A stretch of 64,000 nt of DNA, taken from positions 16,683,570-16,747,569 of the forward strand of contig NC_088300.1 of NCBI RefSeq assembly GCF_032854445.1, written 5' to 3'. Shown here one piece after another: positions 1 to 11,833 of this stretch (position 1 is the first letter of the stretch; each line of letters begins with the position of its first letter). The stretch is from Liolophura sinensis (taxonomy: Eukaryota; Mollusca; Polyplacophora; Chitonida; Chitonidae). The translations under genes were made by a program, and so were the position numbers. The notes beneath the pieces were generated by a model. The model made no database searches, had not been told where the DNA came from, and saw only the letters and a program-made list of their open reading frames with translations.

Positions 1-1137
1 TATGTTACCTTTTACCTTGATGTAGAATTAATTCGACAGTACAATATGTCCGCTTACATAAATCAGCTGTCCACTGGTAAATGAAAACACGGTTGTGAAC
101 TTATGCCCTAAATAATCAAGTGGATTACTTACACGTGCATGTGCAATCAAGAAGGAGGTTAAAAAGACAGCGTTTGCGCAAATCACAGCGCACTTCCTGT
201 ATAGTCTCGCGCATCGCTGAAATATAATCATTTCATAAATATTGCTGTGGTCTAGCGCTGACCAAGAATGTTGACTGCGCGGCGTTTCAAGCTGTTTGCG
301 TTTTAGTATTTGATTATTGTAATTTATGAATTATAGTTTTAATTTTTAGGCAACCCGTGAAAACATTTAGATGAGACACAGGATTTATTATGTTTATTTT
401 CACGTATTGCTGAGGCTAGTCAAATCGTCTATTTTGCCTATGTTAATTCTTCAGAAATCCTTGAACAGAACTTATTTGGGTGGGGGGATCGGAAAGCGAA
501 GTCCTGTGAGGGCATTTCTGACGTGAAATTGCCACCGATTTACCAAAGTAGTTCCAGCTTTAGTGCTCCTATTCCGCCTCAGTGTATTATGGCTTCTCCG
601 TAAGGTTTTCTTCTATTTAGGTGTGTAAACCCACCTACATGTTGAACATCGTTATTGTTAAGCACAATATTTCCTTCATAAAATACCGGTTAAATTGTTT
701 TTTTTTTGTTTTTACAATAAAATTTTACTGTTGTCTGTTTGCACTCTTTACTGAGCTACATGATACAAAATGGTTGTATTTCCACTGATTCCGCCAGGCC
801 ATGATTTAAAAAATGTTGTGCTTGACCAAAATTCCTTTTTGTCAGAAGGCAAACATTACCGAACACAAAGCACTGCACTGCTCCGATTTACCGAAATTAT
901 GTTCAGTCAGTATTACATATTTGCTCTCACTGGAGTCAGAATAATATTCATTTCATCCACTACGTTACCGCACATTCATCTTCACAAAAATGTAGATCTT
1001 AAAAATCTAATAATGGCATCATTTAAAACTTAATGTTTTGCGGCTTGTGTCACAGATCTGTTGGACCTACCGTTTAACACTACTATCCAGTGTGGCTCAC
1101 TACCATTGGTGTCATCATGGGTCATAGTGGGAGTTGC
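1..1137. other. No gene recognised (left edge)
   Basis: AT-rich sequence with a slightly CpG-richer patch near 130-300. Short open frames at 28-231 (-) and 770-1033 (+) match nothing I recognise and lack a convincing splice context. The patch could be a promoter or first exon of a gene lying to the left, but nothing here proves it. Confidence 0.4.
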
Positions 1138-1139
1138 TC

Positions 1140-1955
1140 AGTGCCAGGGAAATGAGGGACTCCATCCTTTGTGACAGAAGAAATGTGAGACACCATCCCG
1201 TATGATGGCGGAAATGTGGGACAACACCCTGTGTGATGGACAAAATGTAGGACACCATCCTGTGTGAGGGAGGAAATGTGCGACACCACCCTTTGTGATG
1301 GAGGAAATGTGGGACACCATTCTGTATGACACAGGAAATGTTAGACACCATCCTGTGTGATGGAGGAAATGTGGGACACTATACTGTGTGATGGAAGAAA
1401 TGTGGGCCACCATCCTGTGTGATGGTGGAAATGCGGAATACCATCCAGTGTGATGGAGGAAATGTGGAACACTATTCTGTGTGATGGAGGAAATGTGGGC
1501 CACTATTCTGTGTGATGTAGGAAATGTGGGCCACCATCCTGTGTGATGGAGGAAATGCCGAACACCATCCAGTGTGATTGAGGAAATGTGACACCATCCT
1601 GTGTGATGGTGGAAATGCGGAACACCATCCAGTGTGAGGGAGGAAATGTGGAACACTATCCTGTGTGATGGAAGAAATGTGGGCCACCATGCAATGTGAT
1701 GTAGGAAATGCGGAACACCATCCAGTGTGATGGAGGAAATGTGGGCCACCATCCTGTGTGATGGAGGAAATGCGGAGCACCATCCAGTGTGATTGAGGAA
1801 ATGTGACACCATCCTGTGTGATGGTGGAAATGCGGAACACCATCCAGTGTGAGGGAGGAAATGTGGAACACTATCCTGTGTGATGGACGAAATGTGGGCT
1901 CCCATCCTGTGTGATGGAGGAAATGTGGGTCACCAACCTATGCGATGGTCGAAAT
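1140..1955. repeat. 31-bp minisatellite, about 26 units
   Basis: Tandem units with the core GATGGAGGAAATGTGGGAC recur every 31 bp, with moderate divergence (CATCCTGTGT, CATCCAGTGT and CTATTCTGTG variants). Because 31 is not a multiple of 3, every reading frame cycles through the unit in 93 bp, and one minus-strand frame stays open for 255 codons as a 31-residue peptide repeat. That frame is best read as a by-product of the array: it has no start context, splice sites or known homologue. Subsets of units recur in the same order (for example around 1530-1640 and 1740-1860), showing block duplication. Confidence 0.85.
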
Positions 1956-3185
1956 GTATAGGGCATACCCCAAAATGACCATAAATTTCGTTCATGACTA
2001 ACTTGCTCATTTTTCCTGATTGATTACAGAAAGGTGCTATCAGGTTTGTTTGAACAGTCAGATGATACCCTACTGGAAAAATGTTAGTTTCAGTACCAAA
2101 AACAGTATTTAGTTTTATTTATACCTGTCAAGCCTTTCATATGATCATCCATGACAAGAAAACAGGAATGCGTCCAAGTATTTTCCTGATCAAAATTGAA
2201 ATAATAATAGTGTATACAAATCTTCAAACATGAAAATAATTTGGCAACTTTAAGTTAATATTCAGCGTAATTTAACACTGATAATGAGTCTTGTATGAAA
2301 TTCTTCCATATATGGTCTGACATTTCTCTGCCAAAATTTGCATGGATAATTACATTACAAAACAAGTATAGCAAACAAAAATATCGTTTTATGAGATTTG
2401 TGTGATTTTCATATAAGTTTAACAGAAGCTACATCAGTAAGTTGTGTAAAAGACAATACTTCATCAAGATATTGGAAAGATACTATATCAGCAAGATGTC
2501 TTACATCCAAATACTTCTCCATTAAATTATCCATGCAAACCATAATCAGAATTAACACATGAAACAAAATGATGGTAAAATAATCACATCTTCCACAAAG
2601 CAACCATGAAAGTGTTTGTTTATTTATGGCTGTTTAATGCCATATTCAAAATGCCATATTTTTCTCTGCCATGATCATGGTTAGTCTTATGGGTGGACTA
2701 AACCTGAGGGCACCGGGTAAACCACCAACCTGGGAAGACCAGATATGTATGCCATTCTGCTGAAAGACAACAAACATTAAACTACACAAACGGCCACATT
2801 AGTACTGGTCTAGCATTACCATCTTAACTGTAGAAAATGTTTGATTGTTTTTTATGCCGTACTCAAGAATATTTCACTTATACAACGGCGACCAGCATTA
2901 TGGTGGGATGACACTGGGGGAAACCCATGACCATCCACAGGTTCCTGGCAGACCCTGTAGAAAATAACACAACTTTCTTTCTGTGGAGTATATATATCAA
3001 CATATTTATTAATGGTGCTCTTCTGTCAAAGTTTACACAGTGTTGTTCTAATAACATTGGTCCCCTGACCTCAGTTCTCAAATTATGATAAGTTCACCTG
3101 TCACTGCTCACCACACACACAGCCACAGCCCAAATAACACATATAAAAATGTAACATATACTACACAAAATACACTATTGCTATT
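1956..3185. other. Intergenic region downstream of the carboxypeptidase gene
   Basis: No coding sequence seen. It holds a short SINE-related stretch at about 2615-2770 (a TGTTTAATGCCATATTCAA-type start) and a clearer SINE fragment at 2844-2957, listed separately. Confidence 0.5.
2844..2957 (-). mobile_element. SINE fragment (tail half)
   Basis: Contains the family core TACTCAAGAATATTTCACTT, followed by the CAGCATTATGGTGGGA and AACCCATGACCATCC blocks. The poly-adenine-like tail lies at the left, so the element is on the minus strand. The tRNA-like head is missing. Confidence 0.7.
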
Positions 3186-3190
3186 TACAG

Positions 3191-3196
3191 TTTATT
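3191..3196 (-). terminator. Polyadenylation signal AATAAA of the carboxypeptidase gene
   Basis: TTTATT on the plus strand reads AATAAA on the minus strand, about 65 bases after the stop codon at 3261-3263. It is the first canonical hexamer downstream, so the mRNA probably ends near 3170-3185. Confidence 0.6.
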
Positions 3197-3260
3197 CTTC
3201 ATGAAAAGGGAATGTTCTTGATAGTATTATTATTTTTTTTTTTAATGAAAATATAACATA

Positions 3261-6200
3261 TCATGTGGTCTTCATTGATGAAAATGATGTAAAAGTGGAG
3301 CTTAGATTGCGAAGGCTTATAATTCGCCGCCTTGGAAAACATCGAAGACAAGAAGGCAGGTAATTGTGGACGGCAAAATAACATGTCAGTGCGACCACAC
3401 CAACCAGTAAAACATGACCAAAACGCAGGACATCTGAGCTTAGCTGAAAACAAGTAGATATACACAATATTAGATACAGTGGTGTAATCATGGGGTAAAT
3501 CTGAAATTTCCACACTGCAGTAATGGTTAGCGTTCAAATAGCAAGTGGTCCTCTGACCAAATTCTGATATGAACTGGTAATTGCTACAGAAACCCATCTG
3601 CACATATATACATGTTCTCACCATTGGGTATGGGGTGGGCATATATACAGAATGACCTCCATGCCTGGAAGAGCTCTGGTGGATGTGGTGAAAATACTGG
3701 AATATAGTCCAGTATAGTGGGAGTATATCAGTCACAGCAGCCTGCAATGTACAGTGTGAACATGTCATGTAATGGTGAATAGTACAACTGTTTCATGAAA
3801 CTGTCTACTGCTCGTATCATTTTTCTAGCAAAACTAAATAAAACAAAAAATATATAACTCCAAATAATTCTAAAATATATTTATTATATACCCTGAATGA
3901 TTACACAGCTGATGGCACAGAGGACAGAGACATTTTACATTCGTGCTTAAGTTAACTGGTTTGTTAGGACAAAGTGCCAACATATTTATAGTGCTGCCTC
4001 ACTGGAACAATATCCCAAAGACACCAGACAGCATGCACTATCCAGTCCCATTAAACTGACACCAAGCCAACATGGTCTATTCTACTTATGCTGAGGTTGA
4101 AAGGCTACCAATAATAAACTCAGTCTTTGGTAGGACCTGATTTGGAAATGAACCCCAGTTCAACCAATTTTTGATACAGATGTTCCATCCACTACACCAC
4201 CATGAAGTGCTAGCTGGTACTAGTTGATACAAAATGGACCATAAAATACTGTATACGAATCTCAATAAACAATGGTGTCCGACTTTGGGTCTGCTACACA
4301 AATCTCCAATTTGAAAATGTACACACAATATTGTTGGCAACATGATAGAAATTTATTTTTGCCAAACCTTTAAATCTTCACTTCTTGGGTTAAAGAGGTC
4401 AAAACAACGAGCCCCTTCGTGGTCTCCTTCTCCCCATAACTCCACAGCATATGAATATGGAATCTTTAAAGAACACAGAAAGGTCATATCAAGGTCACAG
4501 AAAAAACGAACATGGACACATTACACCATACATGCATAACTACCACACTTTAACATGATTACAATACAAAATGTTTGTATAAGGTGTATTTCAGAGCTAC
4601 CTTTTATCTACAAAGATATGCAAGTAATTTATAACTTTCTTTTATACACAGTGGCACACTTTACACATAGTGAGCCAGTAAATGTAGTGGTAAATAGCTG
4701 GTAAGTATCTTCAAGTTTAAAGGGTAAAATTTATTGTCCAAATGCAAGATTTTTCTTCATGTCTTTCATGAAATAAAGGATGTAGGGTATACTGTTTAGT
4801 ACTATACAAATACATCTACCCATAACAGTATCTGTTCAGTGCAACTTTACTCCAAGAAGTACCATACAATCATACATTAAATCAACATACTAGACTAGGG
4901 CCAGACATTTCTGTTCCATAAACAATTTCTGATACAACTCTTCCTCAATCAGGCAGGTGAACAGTTTTATATTACAGTACAGAATCACGCTCACATCTGT
5001 CACTCCCTCAACCAGGCAGGAGAACAGTTTTACATTACACTACAGGATCACACTCACATCTGACACTTCCTCAACCAGGCAAGAGAAGAGCTTGACATTA
5101 CAGTACAGAATCACACTCACATCTGTCACTTCCTCAACCAGGCAGGAGAACAGTTTTACATTACACTACAGGATCACACTCACATCTGACACTTCCTCAA
5201 CCAGGCAAGAGAACAGTTTTACATTACAATACAGGATCACACTCACATCTGACACTTCCTCAACCAGGCAGGAGAACAGTTTTACATTACAATACAGGAT
5301 CACACTCACATCTGTCACTTCCCCAACCAGGCAGGAGAACAGTTTTACATTACAATACAGGATCACACTTACATCTGACACTTCCTCAACCAGGCAAGAG
5401 AACAGTTTTACATTACAATACAGGATCAAACTCACATCTGTCACTACCTCAACCAGGCAGGAGAACAGTTTTACATTACAATAGAGGATTACACTCACAT
5501 CTGTCACTACCTCAACCAGACAAGAGAACAGTTTTACATTACAATACAGGATCACACTCACATCTGTCACTTCCTCAACCAGGCAGGAGAACAGTTTTAC
5601 ATTACAATACAGGATCACACTCACATCTGTCACTAGCTCAACCAGGCAGGAGAACAGTTTTACATTACAATACAGGATTACACTCACATCTGTCACTTCC
5701 TAAACCAGACAGGAGAACAGTTTTACATTACAATACAGGATCACACTCACATCTGACACTTCCTCAACCAGGCAAGAGAACAGTTTTACATTACAATACA
5801 GGATCACACTCACATCTGTCACTACTTCAACCAGGCAGGAGAACAGTTTTACATTACAATACAGGATCACACTCACATCTGTCACTTCCTCAACCAGGCA
5901 GGAGAACAGTTTTACATTACAATACAGGATCACACTCGCATCTGACACTTCCTCAACCAGACAAGAGAACAGTTTTACATTACAATACAGAATCACGCTC
6001 ACATCTGTCACTACTTCAACCAGGCAGGAGAACAGTTTTACATTACAATACAGGATCACACTCACATCTGTCACTACCTCAACCAGGCAGGAGAACAGTT
6101 TTACATTACAGTACAGAATCACGCTCCCATCTGTCACTTTCTCAACCAGGCAGGAGAACAGTTTTACATTGCAATACAGGATCACACTCACATCTGTCAC

Positions 6201-9200
6201 TTCCTCAACCAGGCAGGAGAACAGTTTTACATTACAATACAGGATCACACTCACATCTGTCACTTCCTCAACCAGGCAGGAGAACAGTTTTACATTACAA
6301 TACAGGATCACACTCACATCTGTCACTAGCTCAACCAGGCAGAAGAACAGTTTTACATTACAATACAGGATCACACTCACATCTGTTACTTCCTAAACCA
6401 GACAGGAGAACAGTTTTACATTACGATACAGGATCACACTCACATCTGTCACTTCCTCAACCAGGCAAGAGAACAGTTTTACATTACAATACAGGATCAC
6501 ACTCACATCTGTCACTACTTCAACCAGGCAGGAGAACAGTTTTACATTACAATACAGGATCACACTCACATCTGTCACTTCCTCAACCAGGCAGGAGAAC
6601 AGTTTTACATTACAATACAGGATAATACTCACATCTGACACTTCCTCAACCAAGCAAGAGAAGAGCTTGACATTACAGTACAGAATCAAGCTCACATCTC
6701 TCACTACCTCAACCAGGCAAGAGAACAGTTTTATATTACAATACAGGATCACACTCACATCTGTCACTACTTCAACCAGACAGGAGAACAGTTTTACATT
6801 ACAATACAGGATCACACTCACATCTGACACTTCCTCAACCAGGCAAGAGAACAGTTTTACATTACAGTACAGAATCAAGCTCACATCTGTCACTCCCTCA
6901 ACCAGGCAGGAGAACAGTTTTACATTACAATACAGGATCACACTCACATCTGACACTTCCTCAACCAGGCAGGAGAACAGTTTTACATTACAATACAGGA
7001 TCACACTCACATCTGTCATTTCCTCAACCATGCAAGAGAATAGTTTTACATTACAATACAGGATCACACTCACATCTGTCACTTCCTCAACCAGGCAGGA
7101 GAACAGTTTTACATTACAATACAGGATCACACTCACATCTGTCACTTCCTAAACCAGACAGGAGAACAGTTTTACATTACAATACAGGATCACACTCACA
7201 TCTGTCACTTCCTCAACCAGGCAAGAGAACAGTTTTACATTACAATACAGGATCACACTCACATCTGTCACTACTTCAACCAGGCAGGAGAACAGTTTTA
7301 CATTACAATACAGGATTACACTCACATCTGTCACTTCCTCAACCAGGCAGGAGAACAGTTTTACATTACAATACAGGATCACACTCACATCTGTCACTAC
7401 TTCAACCAGACAGGAGAACAGTTTTACATTACAATACAGGATCACACTCACATCTGACACTTCCTCAACCAGGCAAGAGAACAGTTTTACATTACAGTAC
7501 AGAATCAAGCTCACATCTGTCACTCCCTCAACCAGGCAGGAGAACAGTTTTACATTACAATACAGGATCACACTCACATCTGACACTTCCTCAACCAGGC
7601 AGGAGAACAGTTTTACATTACAATACAGGATCACACTCACATCTGTCATTTCCTCAACCATGCAAGAGAATAGTTTTACATTACAATACAGGATCACACT
7701 CACATCTGTCACTTCCTCAACCAGGCAGGAGAACAGTTTTACATTACAATACAGGATCACACTCACATCTGTCACTTCCTAAACCAGACAGGAGAACAGT
7801 TTTACATTACAATACAGGATCACACTCACATCTGTCACTTCCTCAACCAGGCAAGAGAACAGTTTTACATTACAATACAGGATCACACTCACATCTGTCA
7901 CTACTTCAACCAGGCAGGAGAACAGTTTTACATTACAATACAGGATTACACTCACATCTGTCACTTCCTCAACCAGGCAGGAGAACAGTTTTACATTACA
8001 ATACAGGATCACACTCACATCTGTCACTTCCTCAACCAGGCAGGAGAACAGTCTTACATTACAGTACAGAAACACTCTCACATTTGACACATCCTCAACC
8101 AGGCAAGAGAACAGTTTTACATTGCAATACAGGATCACCTTCACATTTGACACATCCTCAACCAGGCAAGAGAACAGTTTTACATTGCAATACAGGATCA
8201 CCTTCACATTTGACACATCCTCAACCAGGCAGGAGAACAGTCTTACATTACAGTACAGAAACACTCTCACATTTGACACATCCTCAACCAGGGAAGAGAA
8301 CAGTTTTACATTGCAATACAGGATCACACTCACATCTGACACTTCCTCAACCAGGCAGGAGAACAGTTTTACATTACAATACAGGATCACACTCACATCT
8401 GTCACTTCCTCAACCAGGCAGGAGAACAGTCTTACATTACAGTACAGAAACACTCTCACATTTGACAAATCCTCAACCAGGCAAGAGAACAGTTTTACAT
8501 TACAATACAGGATCACCTTCACATTTGACACATCCTCAACCAGGCAGGAGAACAGTTTTATATTTACAGTACAGATGCACGCTCACATATGACAAATGTT
8601 TTCTGTTGACCATGTCTTCACTGACCACCTTACCTTCCGCACTCCAGCCATGTAGTCAAATATCGTTCCATCAGCTGTGTAATCATTCAGGGTATAGCCT
8701 TCTCCATATCTGAAGTAATATTTTGTGGCATGTGACATTTGCTTGGCTAATTCCAGCAAGTTGTGGAAATTATCATGATGAAGTTGTAGCTGTTTTGACC
8801 GAGTATCTGTTACAAAAAACCAACAAAAAAACCCCAAGGTATACAGAGCAAAGTGACAACAATTTTATACATTGGTTAACATATTAACAGTTTTGTATCT
8901 GTTCAGTTAATATTTATATATGTACTATGTTTCACATCAAAACAGGTAAAAGAACAGGCATGTAATCTGAAGGTCTGCAAAAATCTGAAAATGCCCCCAA
9001 AATTATTAAAAAAAAAACAAAACAAAAATAAAACAGAAAAATACTCATATCAAAAACATTTTGCAATATAAAAGGAAACAAAGACAGTTTGTGGCAATAT
9101 TATTTTAGAAAAACATCTAAAATCAGATAATAAGCTGAAAAATTACATGACTACTTCCAGTCTTACATGTATCCATAGATGAATATAAATTTCTGCACTA

Positions 9201-11833
9201 AAATTTCTGGTGTAAACCCCTTGAGTAGCCTCAAATGGAGCCTGTGGCAAACATACCACAAAGCCTCATTGGTTCTACCAAATGGGTTGCCAATATGGTG
9301 TTGGCACGCCTTTAAGTCCCCAAGGCCATGTGACTTGAAGATATAAAGATGGTCAAAGCCTGTAGCGGGCCTCTTTTGTTCCCAACTTTTGAAGCGGTTG
9401 GTTGTGCGATTTACCTACAGGCATTTACACGTGTATACCAGACACATTACAGTTAAGTGACACCCTCGCCGAAGCCACACACCTGGAGAAGATGATCATA
9501 CCGCAATTGATGTTACTTCTTTCTCTCTAATACTATTCTGTTTTCATATTATACTCCAATAAATCCTTGTTATTATCCCATAAATGTTCATTTTTCCAGG
9601 TAGAAAAAGCATGACATATCGTTTTAATATGCACCGTGTGTAATATAAATTCCGACATTTTGACTGGTCCGTGTATCTTTTCATTCATCAAATCGACCAA
9701 TCAAAAGTTACAACTTGGCTGTACAGGCACTACTTTTTTTTACGACATTTTCTTGTCGTCTGCAAATGTCAACATGGCCAACTTTCGACCAGGAGATATT
9801 GTAAAAATTGACAAAAAATGATGAGTTATAAATGTGACAAGAGATAATCGAATCAATGTGGAAATCCTCAGTATTGACTACGACATTATTGTATCGCCAC
9901 GAAGGCTAAGTAATGGCGCCGATATTTGGCGGTCCCATAGCGGATGGTGTTTTTCACGTGCAATGTTCATTACAATCACGAAGCACCCAAACGTCAACGT
10001 GTTTGTGTTATTGAATCGTCAACCGAATCTTCACAAGAACACTAGCTGATGCCTAAATTCCAATCAGCTGTTACAACTCTGCAGGCTGCTTTGTTTGTTC
10101 AGCCTTCGTTAAGTTAAACTGTCAGTTGTTTTTTGAAAGTTGCTCAGCGCACGTGAAATTTGTCTATTTTTATACAGTAATTCTTTCTGCACTAAAATGT
10201 AATATTCTTGTTATAGATATTAACGTCACTTCACCTACATATGTGATATCACTAAGCAGCTGACGTCGGCGCAGTGTCCAAAAAGTTTAAATTGCAATGA
10301 TTTTTTCCTCTATAAATTTACAATAAGGCATTTATGGGATAAATAGGATATGAAATTCATGACCCTTGTAATCAAATTTATTACACTTGAATAGCAGTTT
10401 TCATTTAATAAATTTGATATCTTATTTATTTATTTATTTGATCGGTGTTTTACGCTGTACTCAAGAATATTTCACTTATACGACGGCGACCAGCATTATG
10501 GTGGGTGGAAACCGGGCACAGCCCGGGGGAAACCCACAACCATCCGCAGGCTGCTGGCAGACCTTCCCATGTACGGAATTTGATATCTTCGGGTCACTCA
10601 TTACATATCCTCTATTTATTATCTCTATCTACCTTACGCCAAGTACCTGTGTCTACTCATCTTGACCTGGTGAGGAATTAGATCTCTGTTTTGCTGGACA
10701 CTTGCCCGCTCCTTAACGCGAGACAGTTCCAAGTGATATTAAAGCAAGAACCAAGCACATCTTGCAAGTTGTTCAAACACGTTTGTAGATTAATGATGTC
10801 ATGACAATCAAACTAAACCGTATGTAATGTACACATGATGTGCCTACCTGCATAAGGTAAATAAATCTGTCTAATTCCGGAGTGGAAGGAGAAAAATGCA
10901 TCAAATTTGTGTTGGGAAGTAACATGCTGGAAAATCTCACTCTCTGGCTCTGAAAATATTATTAATACCATTTATTTACATACTGAACAAATTTCTCAAA
11001 ATAATTTTACATAAACTACTCTGACAATGACTTGCTGAATTTTTCTTTCCCTGACAGCTGTGTATATTTATAGAAAGTGTACTGTTTTTTGTTTAAAAAT
11101 GTAAAGTTGAAAACATTTTTTCCATGCAGTCATTCGTTTAATGAGAAATGTAATAATGCATGCATTCAAAAAGTTATTATATCTTTTTATATCTTACATA
11201 CACATGACACAGTGCTTCCTTACCCGAAAATGCATTCTGACCTCTATATTCTTCATCTTCATGATTACTAGAACTTCCCAAATTTCCAAACTGCCAATCA
11301 AAGTTCCTATTGAGATCAACACCTGTGCTAGTTCCCCGCCAACAATAATTCTGGGATTTTTCCAAGTAGTGTCTTCCATCCGGATTGGCCATAACAATGA
11401 TGTAGAGGTCAAAATTTGAGAGGACCATTCTGGAGGACAAATGTTCATGGCTGTCTGTTGATGACATCACTCCATGCAACAAAGTATGTAAAAGCGCAAA
11501 CATAGTTTCCACAGGGAAAAACTCCCTGGCATGCTCACCATATGAAAATAATAATTTTAACTTAGGAAATGTATTTGTAAAATTTGACACATGTAAAAGA
11601 ATTTGTGGCCTATCCTGTTTGGAACGATATGTCCAGTCAGCTTTGATGAATTGTGGATTATTGCTGATGAGGTTTTTGAGCTGATATTTAATGGTGGAAT
11701 AGTTATGATACACTGTATAATCCGGGAGGTAGATTTCAGACTGAGGCAGCACATCTCTGGAGATCACATATCCACAAAGATCCAGCAAAATGGCTACAAC
11801 ATTCACCCTCACTAGCCATTCTGACCGCCTCAT
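3261..11833 (-). CDS. Membrane-anchored M14 zinc carboxypeptidase, complete, six coding exons
   Basis: Exons (minus strand, in order): 11833-11224, 10949-10848, 8806-8634, 4463-4368, 3741-3622, 3443-3261. All junctions are GT-AG and all phases agree, giving 427 residues. The first in-frame ATG at 11833 opens a signal peptide (about residues 1-25). The M14 fold is complete. Zinc ligands are H101 and E104 (in GEHARE) and H226 (FFSFHSG). The substrate-site equivalents are R166 (CWRG), N175-R176 (DLNRNFDW), Y280 (NDYTADG) and the catalytic glutamate E303 (YAVEL). The last exon carries a hydrophobic span (about 374-393) followed by basic residues (PRRR), so a type I membrane enzyme with its active site outside the cytosol is inferred. 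The family normally removes C-terminal residues from peptides; the specificity here is unknown. A minus-strand splice acceptor at 11944 suggests a 5' UTR exon of 11834-11943 joined to an unseen upstream exon. Intron 3 holds the 63-bp array. I could not place it in a named M14 subfamily. Confidence 0.92.
3887..3915 (+). other. Inverted 29-bp exact copy of carboxypeptidase exon 3 sequence inside intron 4
   Basis: Positions 3887-3915 on the plus strand equal the coding-sense sequence of exon 3 (complement of 8668-8696), which encodes YTLNDYTADG. The copy is in the opposite orientation to the gene, so the pre-mRNA would contain a stretch fully complementary to its own exon 3. Similarity stops sharply at both ends. 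A 29-base exact match in 64 kb is far beyond chance. Confidence 0.85.
3975..4110. mobile_element. Diverged fragment of the second SINE family
   Basis: Shares the ordered blocks GTGCTGCCTCACTG, then an ATATCCC(G/A)AAG-like block, then GCACTATCC and ATGCTGA, with the element at 51461-51818. It lies in intron 4 of the carboxypeptidase gene. Confidence 0.5.
4935..8590. repeat. 63-bp minisatellite array, about 58 units, in carboxypeptidase intron 3
   Basis: The unit begins TCAACCAGGCAGGAGAACAG and recurs every 63 bp across 3.65 kb. The period is 21 codons, so several frames on both strands stay open for hundreds of codons (minus-strand peptide units such as VTDVSVILYCNVKLFSCLVE). Rare TAAACC variants near 5701, 6393, 7149 and 7779 are spaced 11, 12 and 10 units apart. 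The block near 6400-7145 recurs almost exactly at 7150-7775, showing recent higher-order duplication. Units at 8050-8590 form a distinct subfamily (TTTGACACATCCTC). The array ends only 43 bp from the exon 3 splice donor. I regard it as non-coding intronic sequence. Confidence 0.95.
9573..10342. mobile_element. Possible 770-bp element with 14-bp inverted ends
   Basis: TTATCCCATAAATG at 9573-9586 is repeated exactly in inverted orientation at 10329-10342. Between them the plus strand shows short open segments (9775-9819, starting MANFRPGDIVKI, and about 9834-10049, containing SNGADIWRSHSGWC) that look protein-like but that I do not recognise. No clear target duplication is visible. It lies in intron 2 of the carboxypeptidase gene. 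It could be a relic of a small transposon; the family is unknown. Confidence 0.35.
10421..10577 (-). mobile_element. SINE, tail and central domain
   Basis: Starts with an ATTTATTTATTTATTTGAT tail at the left, then the TACTCAAGAATATTTCACTT core, CAGCATTATGGTGGGTGG, a CCGGGCACAGCCCGGGGG palindromic stem, and a GCAGACCTTCCCATGTACGG end. The tRNA-like head is missing. It lies in intron 2 of the carboxypeptidase gene. Confidence 0.85.

Noticed and set aside
28-231. Possible first exon or signal-peptide protein on the minus strand
   Set aside because: The frame is hydrophobic in part but short, with no recognisable family and no partner exon in the window.
1138-1905. A 255-codon minus-strand repeat peptide
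   Set aside because: It follows from the 31-bp array; there is no homologue, start context or splice support.
3199-3768. A single 189-codon open frame as one gene
   Set aside because: It is exon 5 read through its donor into an intron and then a wrong frame of exon 6. Splicing at 3622 and 3443 gives the membrane anchor in phase instead.
5166-8531. Long minus- and plus-strand open frames of 175-250 codons
   Set aside because: They are produced by the 63-bp array, whose period is a multiple of three. They lack splice sites in phase with the neighbouring carboxypeptidase exons, and the exon 3 frame stops before the array.
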